DNA of 64,000 nt from Paenibacillus planticolens (GTDB lineage: Bacteria; Bacillota; Bacilli; Paenibacillales; NBRC-103111). The notes beneath the pieces were generated by a model. That model ran no database searches. It was given only the letters and a program-made list of their open reading frames with translations, and was not told the origin of the DNA. Location: assembly GCF_013141725.1 (NCBI RefSeq), contig NZ_WHNZ01000013.1, forward strand, positions 186,001-250,000, given 5' to 3'. Made by a program: the position numbers and the translations under genes. Within the stretch, counting starts at the first letter, position 1; each line of letters begins with the position of its first letter. Shown in pieces: positions 46,762-54,250 of this stretch.

Positions 46762-47394
46762 TTATGCATAATATTTGCTTTTTATGAACTTCCCCATAGC
46801 TTCTGTCCTAGTTTTGACACCTAATTTATCGTAGATTTTCCTTAAATAATTGTCTACACTGCGTTTGCTCATATAAATTTGTTCTGCTATTTGTTCGTGT
46901 GTAGCTCCTTTCACCAACATGCTTAACATTTGAATCTCTTCTTCAATCAGCATAAAACTTTCCTGCTCATATCTTTCTAAGAATTGCATCCGATGGAAGT
47001 ACGAGATAGGCAGCATCGTCTGACCTTCCAGAATGCAATTTACCATATTAATTATCACACGTTCGTTCGATTCCTTGGATAAAACACCACTAACCTTTAT
47101 CTCAATTAGCTTATTAATGATGCTGTCTAATTCAACTCCCGTAAATATAACAATAAGAGTATGAGGATATCTGCTCTTAATGGCTGCCGCTACTTCTATG
47201 CCTGTTTGATCTGGAAGCTGATAATCAAGAAAAATAAGCTCAGGCTGATACATTTCTACTTGCTCCAAACATTGCTTGGCATCATTAGCAATACCAACAA
47301 CTTCAACGCGCTCAATTTGCTCTAACAACGCTTTGGTTGCTCGAGCAAATAGTGGGTGATCATCAACAACTAACGTTTTGACAATCTCGATCAT
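46762..47394 (-). CDS. comA: ComA-like response regulator (NarL/FixJ)
   Basis: 210 residues. A receiver domain with Asp57 as phosphoacceptor (LIFLDYQLP), acidic pocket VVDDHP and Thr in FTGVE, followed by a LuxR-type helix-turn-helix in the last 60 residues (ATHEQIAEQIYMSKRSVDNY). Length and character match ComA of B. subtilis. The start overlaps the comP-like stop by 4 bases (ATGA). No consensus ComA box was found in this window. Confidence 0.85.
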   Translation of the reverse strand: MIEIVKTLVVDDHPLFARATKALLEQIERVEVVGIANDAKQCLEQVEMYQPELIFLDYQLPDQTGIEVAAAIKSRYPHTLIVIFTGVELDSIINKLIEIKVSGVLSKESNERVIINMVNCILEGQTMLPISYFHRMQFLERYEQESFMLIEEEIQMLSMLVKGATHEQIAEQIYMSKRSVDNYLRKIYDKLGVKTRTEAMGKFIKSKYYA

Positions 47395-49712
47395 GAAGCC
47401 CTGACCTCCCCAATAGGAATCCTTATTTTGAACGTAGTACCGATTCCTTTGTCTGTCGTCATATCCACTTGACCACCCATATGCATGATTCTACTTTTCA
47501 TTTGTTCAATTCCCATCCCAGAAGCACCGATTTCCTTCTGAAATCCTTCCTGATACCCGTTGAAGCCAACACCATCATCCTCATAGTTCAAGCAAAAATA
47601 ATTCTCGTTTTCTTCGATTGAAAATAAGACTTTACCCGCTTGAGAATGTTTCTTCGCATTATTTAGAAGTTCTTGCACGATTCGGAATATATGACGTTTT
47701 GTTAACAAATCCTTTTCTTCAATAGTTATAACTGAACCTATTTCTACTGAAAGCATGAATGGCGTTGTATAAGACTCCTTATCAACGTACATTTTCAGAG
47801 TCGGAATCAAACCTATTTCTTTTAGCAAATGGGGATTCAGTTCAAAACAACTTTGACGTAAACTCGCATTTATCATATCAACGAAATTATTCATACTATT
47901 AAGTTGTTCCTGATCTAATTTATCTAAATTGCCTTTTTCCGCAATGGAAGATATTCTTCTTTTGAGGAAAAATAGGTCCTGCATCGTCGTATCGTGCAAA
48001 TCCGTAGCAATCCTCATCCGCTCCTCTTCCTGCAAATCAAACATAACCTTGCGAAACCATTGAATATCATACGCATTTGTTTCATGAGGAAGCTGAGCTG
48101 CAAACTGTTGTAGGTTTAACGTCAGCTTACGGATTAAATGTACATTTTCTAAACTGACTTCCAAATATGAGGTAATGAGTTGAAGCCATTGCTTCTCTTC
48201 TCTTGAAAGATAAGTGTTTGTTTTCTTACGCGTTACGATAAGGTAGCTGGAATAAGATTCATGATTGTTCATCTCAATACTTGTATAGTTTGGGGCGGTA
48301 ATTAAAGTATTCGCATCGACATGCCTCCGAATTCCTTCAATATCTATTTCCCCTTCATAGATAATTTCCACTTCATCTTTGTACTGAAAAATGATTGCTC
48401 CACCAGCCACCTGTAATGTACTTACAATATCAACAAGAACAATATCTTTTAATTCTCGAAAGCTTGAAATTGTGCCTAAATTTTTCGAAATTTTCTTCAA
48501 AGCTGTTTGAAAAATATGCTTTCTGGGAAACAGGAACGGTTCAAGTTTAGTTGTCCAATACTCTGCACCATATAGGGCTACGGTTATTAGGAACATTGAA
48601 CCGCCAAATATATATAACAATTGTTTTTCATCAACTACATTATTAAACAAATAATGATATACGCCTGTGAATATGCAGACAGGTAGAATAGCAAGCAAAC
48701 CTGCGAACATGATTCGTCTAATAACTAAGCCGAAATCGTACAGTTGGTTGGAAGCAATTAAGTAAGCAAATGACATCGGGAAAACCAATAAGATCCAACT
48801 TGTGAATATTGCGTTTAAAATTGGTTCACCAGTCAACAATTGTGGTAGAAACGAGAAACAAATAATAGGTAAAAAAGAAATCATCCATGACAACCAAACA
48901 CTTTTAACGATGCTAGATATATAGGATTGCTGCCCTCTAACTTTAATAAGCAGCTTAGTTAGCACATACATATTTAATAAAAATCCAAATATGAAAAATC
49001 CCAACGTAATAATGATGTCATAGCGATAAAACGTATAAGTTAAAGAAGGGTGGAAGTATAAGCCTCTTAGACAAAGAGCAATCACAACGATTGAATATAA
49101 ATACTTCAAGATCCACGATGGTAAGTTTAAGTCGCTTTTTTCTTTGAAAAAGACGATTAAAAAATGTAAAAAAACGATAGGTAACAACATCATAAAAGTA
49201 GTAATTTGAACTTTCCCAAGAACATCTCCTCTAATAGAAGCTAATAGACTCATAAAAACAATTGAACCACAAAGAAACACAGCTGCTAGAAGCTTAGCGG
49301 ATTTAGAGTGAAACATCTTGATGACAATCACAATAGCCATCCCGAAACAGACCATTTCCTCAATTAACGGAAAAATATCATAAAAAATGTTGCTTTTCGC
49401 ATTTAGTACTACTTGATGTTCATGGCCTTCCCTTGAAACGACTAGGCTCTGAGCCTGCTCGATTGCACTCCATTTTCGCAGCGTTACAAAATCTTCAGCA
49501 GGTTTGCCATCTATTTGTAAAATAATATCGCCAACTTTGAGATCTAATTTAATCGCGGCACCTTCTGGGAGCAAACGTTTTACCACCCATTGCCCTTGTA
49601 TTTCTTCATTTTCTATTCCCATATATGGAAAGTGAAATACAAGCATCGAGCACCATAGCTGCAAAATAAGAAAAATAGAGAAAGCAATTCCTAATACGAC
49701 TTTTTTTTTCAT
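47391..49712 (-). CDS. comP: ComP-like sensor histidine kinase
   Basis: 773 residues from the ATG at 49712 behind AAGGGGG. Layout: one N-terminal membrane helix (about 3-24), an extracytoplasmic PDZ-like domain (about 40-105, PEGAAIKLDLKVGDIILQID), seven or eight membrane helices to about residue 400, a GAF-like region, then HisKA_3 with the phosphorylated His in ATDLHDTTMQDL (about residue 573) and an ATPase domain (NNAKKHSQAG, NYEDDGVGF). This is the architecture of ComP. It would sense the modified ComX-like pheromone and phosphorylate the ComA-like partner. Confidence 0.87.
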   Translation of the reverse strand: MKKKVVLGIAFSIFLILQLWCSMLVFHFPYMGIENEEIQGQWVVKRLLPEGAAIKLDLKVGDIILQIDGKPAEDFVTLRKWSAIEQAQSLVVSREGHEHQVVLNAKSNIFYDIFPLIEEMVCFGMAIVIVIKMFHSKSAKLLAAVFLCGSIVFMSLLASIRGDVLGKVQITTFMMLLPIVFLHFLIVFFKEKSDLNLPSWILKYLYSIVVIALCLRGLYFHPSLTYTFYRYDIIITLGFFIFGFLLNMYVLTKLLIKVRGQQSYISSIVKSVWLSWMISFLPIICFSFLPQLLTGEPILNAIFTSWILLVFPMSFAYLIASNQLYDFGLVIRRIMFAGLLAILPVCIFTGVYHYLFNNVVDEKQLLYIFGGSMFLITVALYGAEYWTTKLEPFLFPRKHIFQTALKKISKNLGTISSFRELKDIVLVDIVSTLQVAGGAIIFQYKDEVEIIYEGEIDIEGIRRHVDANTLITAPNYTSIEMNNHESYSSYLIVTRKKTNTYLSREEKQWLQLITSYLEVSLENVHLIRKLTLNLQQFAAQLPHETNAYDIQWFRKVMFDLQEEERMRIATDLHDTTMQDLFFLKRRISSIAEKGNLDKLDQEQLNSMNNFVDMINASLRQSCFELNPHLLKEIGLIPTLKMYVDKESYTTPFMLSVEIGSVITIEEKDLLTKRHIFRIVQELLNNAKKHSQAGKVLFSIEENENYFCLNYEDDGVGFNGYQEGFQKEIGASGMGIEQMKSRIMHMGGQVDMTTDKGIGTTFKIRIPIGEVRAS

Positions 49713-49788
49713 CATATCCCCCTTATTTTCCAAATATTCGATATAATATATCTCAGCACTAAATAAATTAATAAAAGGAGCTCAAACT

Positions 49789-49974
49789 ATGTCTCTTATC
49801 CAGTTAAACCCGAATTTGCATGACGCTGTTCACAAGCTGAACCACAACAAATTAGAAAAAGATAGGAGTTTTAGAGACTTTAAACTAACATCGGAAGAAT
49901 CATTTGCATTAAAAATAACATTAAATGACTTTTCAAAAAATAAAACTTCTGTTGTTCAAAATAATTGGGGTTAA
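49789..49974 (+). CDS. comX: ComX-like pheromone precursor
   Basis: 61 residues, ATG behind AAAAGGAG. The N-terminal part is charged and helical; the C-terminus ends KTSVVQNNWG, with a single Trp two residues before the end. ComX precursors of Bacillus have 55-75 residues, little overall conservation and an invariant Trp near the C-terminus that ComQ prenylates (for example ...RQWGD). Placed 76 bases from comP, but divergently, whereas the usual order is comQ-comX-comP-comA on one strand. The mature peptide is probably the last 6-12 residues. Too short to confirm by homology alone. Confidence 0.72.
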   Translation: MSLIQLNPNLHDAVHKLNHNKLEKDRSFRDFKLTSEESFALKITLNDFSKNKTSVVQNNWG

Positions 49975-50002
49975 TAACTAACCTTATTTTACCAAATTCA
50001 AA

Positions 50003-50046
50003 AAGGATTGTATAACCAGCTTTGCGCTGTTATACAATCTTTTTTT
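50003..50046 (+). terminator. Terminator after comX-like gene
   Basis: GATTGTATAAC / GTTATACAATC perfect hairpin followed by TTTTTTT, 30 bases after the comX-like stop. Confidence 0.9.
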
Positions 50047-50048
50047 CG

Positions 50049-50106
50049 TTTTCACGCAAACATTTAAACAGAATTTACATGAACACGCAAAAAGTTTGCG
50101 TGAAAA
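50049..50106. promoter_or_regulatory. Inverted repeat TTTTCACGCAAAC upstream of next gene
   Basis: TTTTCACGCAAAC (50049-50061) and its complement GTTTGCGTGAAAA (50094-50106) are perfect 13-base arms, with a third half-copy CACGCAAA at 50084-50091. It could be a regulator binding site for the gene at 50204 or a large hairpin. Confidence 0.5.
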
Positions 50107-50203
50107 ACTCCCATTTTTGCGATGTTATTATATTAATCAAATATTATGATAATTAGTATATATATGGAAAAATATTCAGATAGAGTTGAGAGGAGTTCGG
50201 GGG

Positions 50204-50641
50204 ATGAAAGATAGAAAAATGAGTCGATGGAGCACCTACGATCCCTTCAACATCGAGCTCGCCGATAAAAAAGTGTATGACATCGTCATCACTCACCATG
50301 CGCACAGTCGATACCGTTTACGTATTGGAGACGAAGCCGCCTCGCTGGAGGAAATATGCGCCTTTCTATGGGAGAAACTGAAGAGCGGCAAAGTCGCTCC
50401 TTACTATAAGAACGAAGAAGACGTTTATGCGGTCGATGATGATTTGCTCTTTGTCGCCCAATTCGATAATGCTAACTCAGAGACGGATCTTTTGGGGAAC
50501 CCTTTACATAGAATGATCGTTGTCACCTTTCTAGGACGAATGAGCGAGAATTTGGAGCTTCGCGATTTGAGGAGCTATTACTCCTGGCTGCGTCATTCTC
50601 GGAGAATGACATTAATAAAAAACAGCAGGAAACAAAAATAA
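50204..50641 (+). CDS. Hypothetical protein, 145 residues
   Basis: Start at ATG 50204 behind GAGAGGAG; a longer TTG start (50186) is less likely. No family recognised. Mixed alpha/beta composition with a HHAHSRYRLRI segment near residue 35 and a basic C-terminus (LRHSRRMTLIKNSRKQK); no signal peptide or membrane helix. It precedes sda by 23 bases and is probably cotranscribed with it, so a role in cell-state control is possible but unproven. Confidence 0.7.
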   Translation: MKDRKMSRWSTYDPFNIELADKKVYDIVITHHAHSRYRLRIGDEAASLEEICAFLWEKLKSGKVAPYYKNEEDVYAVDDDLLFVAQFDNANSETDLLGNPLHRMIVVTFLGRMSENLELRDLRSYYSWLRHSRRMTLIKNSRKQK

Positions 50642-50664
50642 CTTGGTAAGATACGAGGACGCTC

Positions 50665-50844
50665 ATGAAAACACTTAGTCATCAGGGCTTGATTAATGCC
50701 TACTTGGAAGCGATAAACTTGCAGCTTGAGCAAGAATTCATAGACATGCTCCTGAATGAGCTGATAAGGCGGGAAATTCTTATTGAGGGGTTGTTAGATC
50801 ACGCGGATATTTCAGGCAAGAAAATTAACGACATGAACAAATGA
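50665..50844 (+). CDS. sda: Sporulation checkpoint inhibitor Sda-like
   Basis: 59 residues: MKTLSHQGLINAYLEAINLQ, then a helix containing EFIDMLLNELIRREI. This matches the two-helix hairpin of Sda (B. subtilis: MRKLSDELLIESYFKA..., DFIELIENEIKRR), which blocks histidine kinase KinA and so stops sporulation when DNA replication is disturbed. ATG behind ACGAGGAC. The C-terminal 15 residues are an extension. No DnaA box search was possible. A short gene easily missed. Confidence 0.8.
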   Translation: MKTLSHQGLINAYLEAINLQLEQEFIDMLLNELIRREILIEGLLDHADISGKKINDMNK

Positions 50845-50891
50845 ACGACTTTATATAGAAAGTAACAAATATTCTGCCTCCTTCATTTTCT

Positions 50892-51344
50892 TCAGGATAC
50901 TGTGAAATTCATTGCTCTTATCCACTGTTCTATTGTCTCGTCCACTCCATCTGCTTCCATGTATTGCAAATGCGAAATCTTTGGAGTTAATCGCCCACCG
51001 TCAAAAATAATGAATATACGATACTCTTTTTTTATACTTTGATTCGTAAGTGTTACATATACGCTACCTTCAAGTGCATTATCATCCAGACCTACTTGAA
51101 GTCCGCGATAGTCTACTAAACTTAAACCATCTTTCTCTAATTCACTGAATTTATTTACCCACTCTTGTCGCTCGTTTGAATATATATATCTGGATGCTGC
51201 TGTTGGATCATTACTCTTGAGGTTCGCCATAAAATGAGTTGTTGCGAATCTCCCAGTAACGACTGGAACTACGTGATAAATAAATACAAAAGTAACATAA
51301 CTTAAAATAATTATAGCAGACGCATACAATACTTTTTTCTTCAA
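50892..51344 (-). CDS. Hypothetical membrane-anchored protein
   Basis: 150 residues from a TTG with AGGAGG 8 bases upstream. One N-terminal membrane helix (about 5-30), then an extracytoplasmic domain of about 115 residues with a DUF4878-like look (FMANLKSNDPTAASRYI, then VYVTLTNQSIKKEYRIFI). Function unknown. It is convergent with sda. Confidence 0.65.
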   Translation of the reverse strand: MKKKVLYASAIIILSYVTFVFIYHVVPVVTGRFATTHFMANLKSNDPTAASRYIYSNERQEWVNKFSELEKDGLSLVDYRGLQVGLDDNALEGSVYVTLTNQSIKKEYRIFIIFDGGRLTPKISHLQYMEADGVDETIEQWIRAMNFTVS

Positions 51345-51404
51345 TTCATTTGCCTCCTAGTTCGTAATTAGCCAATGATATTCCCGATTGGAGCTGATCC
51401 CGGC

Positions 51405-51483
51405 GGATAAGAGCCTCCAGAGACTTCTATCCTGCGAGAATGGATCTTTTTGACTGAGATAGAAGTCTTTTGGGACTCTTATT
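51405..51483. repeat. Long imperfect palindrome
   Basis: GGATAAGAG and AGACTTCTATC on one side pair with GATAGAAGTCT and CTCTTATT on the other, giving arms of about 25 bases around a 24-base middle. No T tract, so probably a repeat element or mRNA stem rather than a simple terminator. Confidence 0.55.
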
Positions 51484-51605
51484 ACTCAGATATGGCTCGA
51501 CTTGTTGTATGCATATCACGAAAAGCAAAGGTAATGCAAGCACAATAAAAAAACTACCGAAAAGGCCACTCCCCGCCCCCTTCGATAGCCCATTATTCAA
51601 CCACG

Positions 51606-52583
51606 CTACGCCGTCCCAAATGTAACACCCAACTCACGAAGCCGCTTGCGATACGCAATACTCAGTCGATCCGTATTCAAATGCAGCTCCGCCTGCAGAT
51701 CAAGCGGCAGCAGCTCCGGCTTCTGATTTTCGACCATTTCGCGATCCTGTTCGATCAGCAGATCCTGGAACCGGACGAAAATGTCATCCGGCTCCTCATA
51801 CGCATAGTTCCGCTGCTTGAGCATGAAAGCTTGGCTTCGCTGCTCGGTTTCCGGCAGCACCATGAGGAACAAACGGAAAATATGATCCGTATCCCTGTCT
51901 CTTTTAGTAAACGCGACGCTTAGCGGACCATACACTTCATACACATAACGGCTATGCACCCCGCGCCCCGTTCCATCCGGATCGGGTTGGTAGACGACGA
52001 TCTCCTCCGAGGTGAGGACGCCATCCTCCTCATGTACCTGGTAGTCGCCGATCTCGGCAAATTCACTATCACCCAGCAGACCCTCATGAACAAACATGAG
52101 GTGGGAGACATCGAGGAAGTTCTCAATCACGCGGGGCCCGGCGGCTTGCAGGATATACGGTCCCATCCATACTTCTTTGAAGCCTTCGGGAATATAGGCA
52201 CTCACTTTAGGCAGCGAACCTACCGGTTCACCCAAGCAAACCCAAACAAATCCGTGCGCTTCCACACAACGGTATACGAAAGCTTTCGCCTTCGAGGGAA
52301 TAGCGCGATCGGCAGGCAGCGAAGGGATTCGTGTACACGTCCCACAGCTATTGTAAGACCAGCCGTGATAGGCGCACACGAGTTCATCTCCCTTCACTTT
52401 GCCGAGCGAAAGCGGTACGCCCCGATGAATGCACAAGTCTTTGAAGGCGTGAACGCCGTCAGAGGTGCGGAAAACGGCCACTTTTTCACCCAGCACGACA
52501 ACAGGAACCGGCCGATCCGCTAACGCCGACGACAACAATACCGGATGCCATTCGTCAAGCAGCGTCCTATCTTGTATAGTCAT
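51606..52583 (-). CDS. Rieske-type aromatic ring-hydroxylating oxygenase, alpha subunit
   Basis: About 325 residues. The Rieske 2Fe-2S ligands are seen as CIHRGVPLSLG and CAYHGWSYN (about residues 48-73), and the mononuclear iron site as ENFLDVSHLMFVHEG near 155. Family members hydroxylate aromatic or heterocyclic rings using a separate reductase, which is not visible here. Start at ATG 52583; a GTG at 52592 is possible. It is the last gene of the purine catabolic block. A role on a purine or related N-heterocycle is suggested by context (compare HpxD) but not shown. Confidence 0.85.
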   Translation of the reverse strand: MTIQDRTLLDEWHPVLLSSALADRPVPVVVLGEKVAVFRTSDGVHAFKDLCIHRGVPLSLGKVKGDELVCAYHGWSYNSCGTCTRIPSLPADRAIPSKAKAFVYRCVEAHGFVWVCLGEPVGSLPKVSAYIPEGFKEVWMGPYILQAAGPRVIENFLDVSHLMFVHEGLLGDSEFAEIGDYQVHEEDGVLTSEEIVVYQPDPDGTGRGVHSRYVYEVYGPLSVAFTKRDRDTDHIFRLFLMVLPETEQRSQAFMLKQRNYAYEEPDDIFVRFQDLLIEQDREMVENQKPELLPLDLQAELHLNTDRLSIAYRKRLRELGVTFGTA

Positions 52584-52604
52584 CGCCCTCACAACCTTTC
52601 CCCA

Positions 52605-53759
52605 TTATTTTGGAATGACACCTTTAATGCCCTTAACAAACCAAGTCGTCCCCAGAATCTCTTCGTCTGTCATTTTTTTGCCCTGCTCGAACCTGACTTT
52701 CCCGTCCTGATCGACGATAGGGCCTTGGAACACGTCAAAGGTTCCCGCCATAATCTCTTGCTTTTTCTTCTCAACAAGCGCTTTGACGTCAGCAGGCACA
52801 TTTTTGCCAAGCGGTGCGATGTCTGTAATGCCTTCCTTCATGGTGCCAAAGTACGCTTCGGACTTCCAAGTGCCGTCCATCACACTTTTCACTGTTTGTA
52901 CGTAGTAAGGGCCCCAGTTCCATTTCGGGTTGGAAATGTACGTCTCCGGCGCGAACCGGCCCATGTCGGAATCGTTGCCGATGCCCCAAACTTTGCGCTC
53001 AGCAGCCGCTTGAATGCCCGCCGGTGAATCTTGGTAGGCAGCCAGCACATCCACGCCTTTATCGAGCAGTGAAATCGCCGCTTGCTTCTCGGTAGCCGGA
53101 TCGAACCAGGTATTGCTCCAAACAACCGACACGTCCACGTTCGGATTCACGCTTTGCGCGCCTAAGGTAAAAGCATTAATGGTATAAATGACTTCCGGGA
53201 TCGGGAAGGCTCCCACATAGCCCATATGATTGTTTTTGGTCATTTTACCGGCAGCCATGCCGACGAGGTATGCGCTTTGATACTCGCGTCCCATATACGT
53301 CCCCATGTTAGGCAGTGTTTTGTAGCCTGTCGCGTGCAGGAATTTCACGTTCGGGTGCTTTTGCGCCACGTTGTACATCGGGTCCATATAGCCGAAAGAG
53401 GTTCCGAAAATAATATCGTTTTTCTGTGCCAACTCTTCGAAAACCCGCTCCGCGTCAGGACCTTCAGGAATATTTTCGACGGTAGTCGCTTTGATGCCCA
53501 GCTCTTTCTCCATCATTAATCGGCCTTGATCATGCTCATACGTCCATCCTCCGTCACCGGGCACTCCAATATAAACAAAGGCCACTCTAGGGAGCTTTTT
53601 TTCCGCTGAGGAAGGGACTGCGCTTGCAGCCGGTGCTGCCGCAGGAGAGCCTGCTGGCGTTGTCGTGGTGCTCGTCGTTGGTGCGGATGAACTGGAACAA
53701 GCGGATAGGATCACTAGGAAGATAGCGGTTAAGGACAACATCAGTTTTTTTGGCATCAT
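52605..53759 (-). CDS. BMP/PnrA family substrate-binding lipoprotein
   Basis: 384 residues from ATG 53759 behind GAGAGGGGGAG. Lipoprotein signal with lipobox ILSAC (Cys21), a Ser/Thr/Pro/Ala linker, then a BMP domain (VAFVYIGVPGDGGWTYEH; DIIFGTSFGYMDPMYNVA; WGIGNDSDM). The family binds nucleosides or purines for ABC import. The start overlaps the stop of the Fe-S subunit gene by 4 bases, so it is in the same operon, although no ABC permease or ATPase is seen here. Confidence 0.9.
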   Translation of the reverse strand: MMPKKLMLSLTAIFLVILSACSSSSAPTTSTTTTPAGSPAAAPAASAVPSSAEKKLPRVAFVYIGVPGDGGWTYEHDQGRLMMEKELGIKATTVENIPEGPDAERVFEELAQKNDIIFGTSFGYMDPMYNVAQKHPNVKFLHATGYKTLPNMGTYMGREYQSAYLVGMAAGKMTKNNHMGYVGAFPIPEVIYTINAFTLGAQSVNPNVDVSVVWSNTWFDPATEKQAAISLLDKGVDVLAAYQDSPAGIQAAAERKVWGIGNDSDMGRFAPETYISNPKWNWGPYYVQTVKSVMDGTWKSEAYFGTMKEGITDIAPLGKNVPADVKALVEKKKQEIMAGTFDVFQGPIVDQDGKVRFEQGKKMTDEEILGTTWFVKGIKGVIPK

Positions 53760-54250
53760 AGCTTCTCCCCCTCTCTTTTTGTCGGCAGACCACATCGTTC
53801 TACCGCTCTGAAAATACCTTCGTACCCCGTGCAGCGGCATAAATTGCCGCACAGCGCCTGTTCGGCCTCCGCCCTCGTCGGGGCGGGATTTCGGTTCCAC
53901 AAAGCCGTTAGCGTGACGACCATCCCTGCGGTGCAATAACCGCACTGCAGCCCTCCTTCCTCTAACATCGCTTGTTGAACCGGATGCAGCGACTCCCCTC
54001 CGGAAATCCCCTCAATGGTTGTCACTTGCTTGCCGGCTGCTTGATACGCCATAAGCAAACATGCATTTACGGGCTTCCCATCCAGCAGCACCATACAGGC
54101 GCCGCAGCGTCCGATCTCACAAGAAACTTTGGTGCCGGTTAAACGCAAGTCATCTCGTAAAATATCCGACATCCGCTTGGATGCAGGAACCGGAATCGCG
54201 ACATCCTTCCCGTTAATGGAGCATTCAAGCACATAGGCTGCATTAATCAA
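53756..54250 (-). CDS. pucE: Xanthine dehydrogenase 2Fe-2S subunit (PucE-like)
   Basis: 164 residues. Plant-type 2Fe-2S cluster cysteines CEIGRCGAC ... C and the second cluster CGYC ... CRC in the C-terminal half. It passes electrons from the molybdenum site to FAD. Overlaps the large subunit gene by 8 bases and the BMP gene by 4. Confidence 0.93.
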   Translation of the reverse strand: MINAAYVLECSINGKDVAIPVPASKRMSDILRDDLRLTGTKVSCEIGRCGACMVLLDGKPVNACLLMAYQAAGKQVTTIEGISGGESLHPVQQAMLEEGGLQCGYCTAGMVVTLTALWNRNPAPTRAEAEQALCGNLCRCTGYEGIFRAVERCGLPTKREGEKL

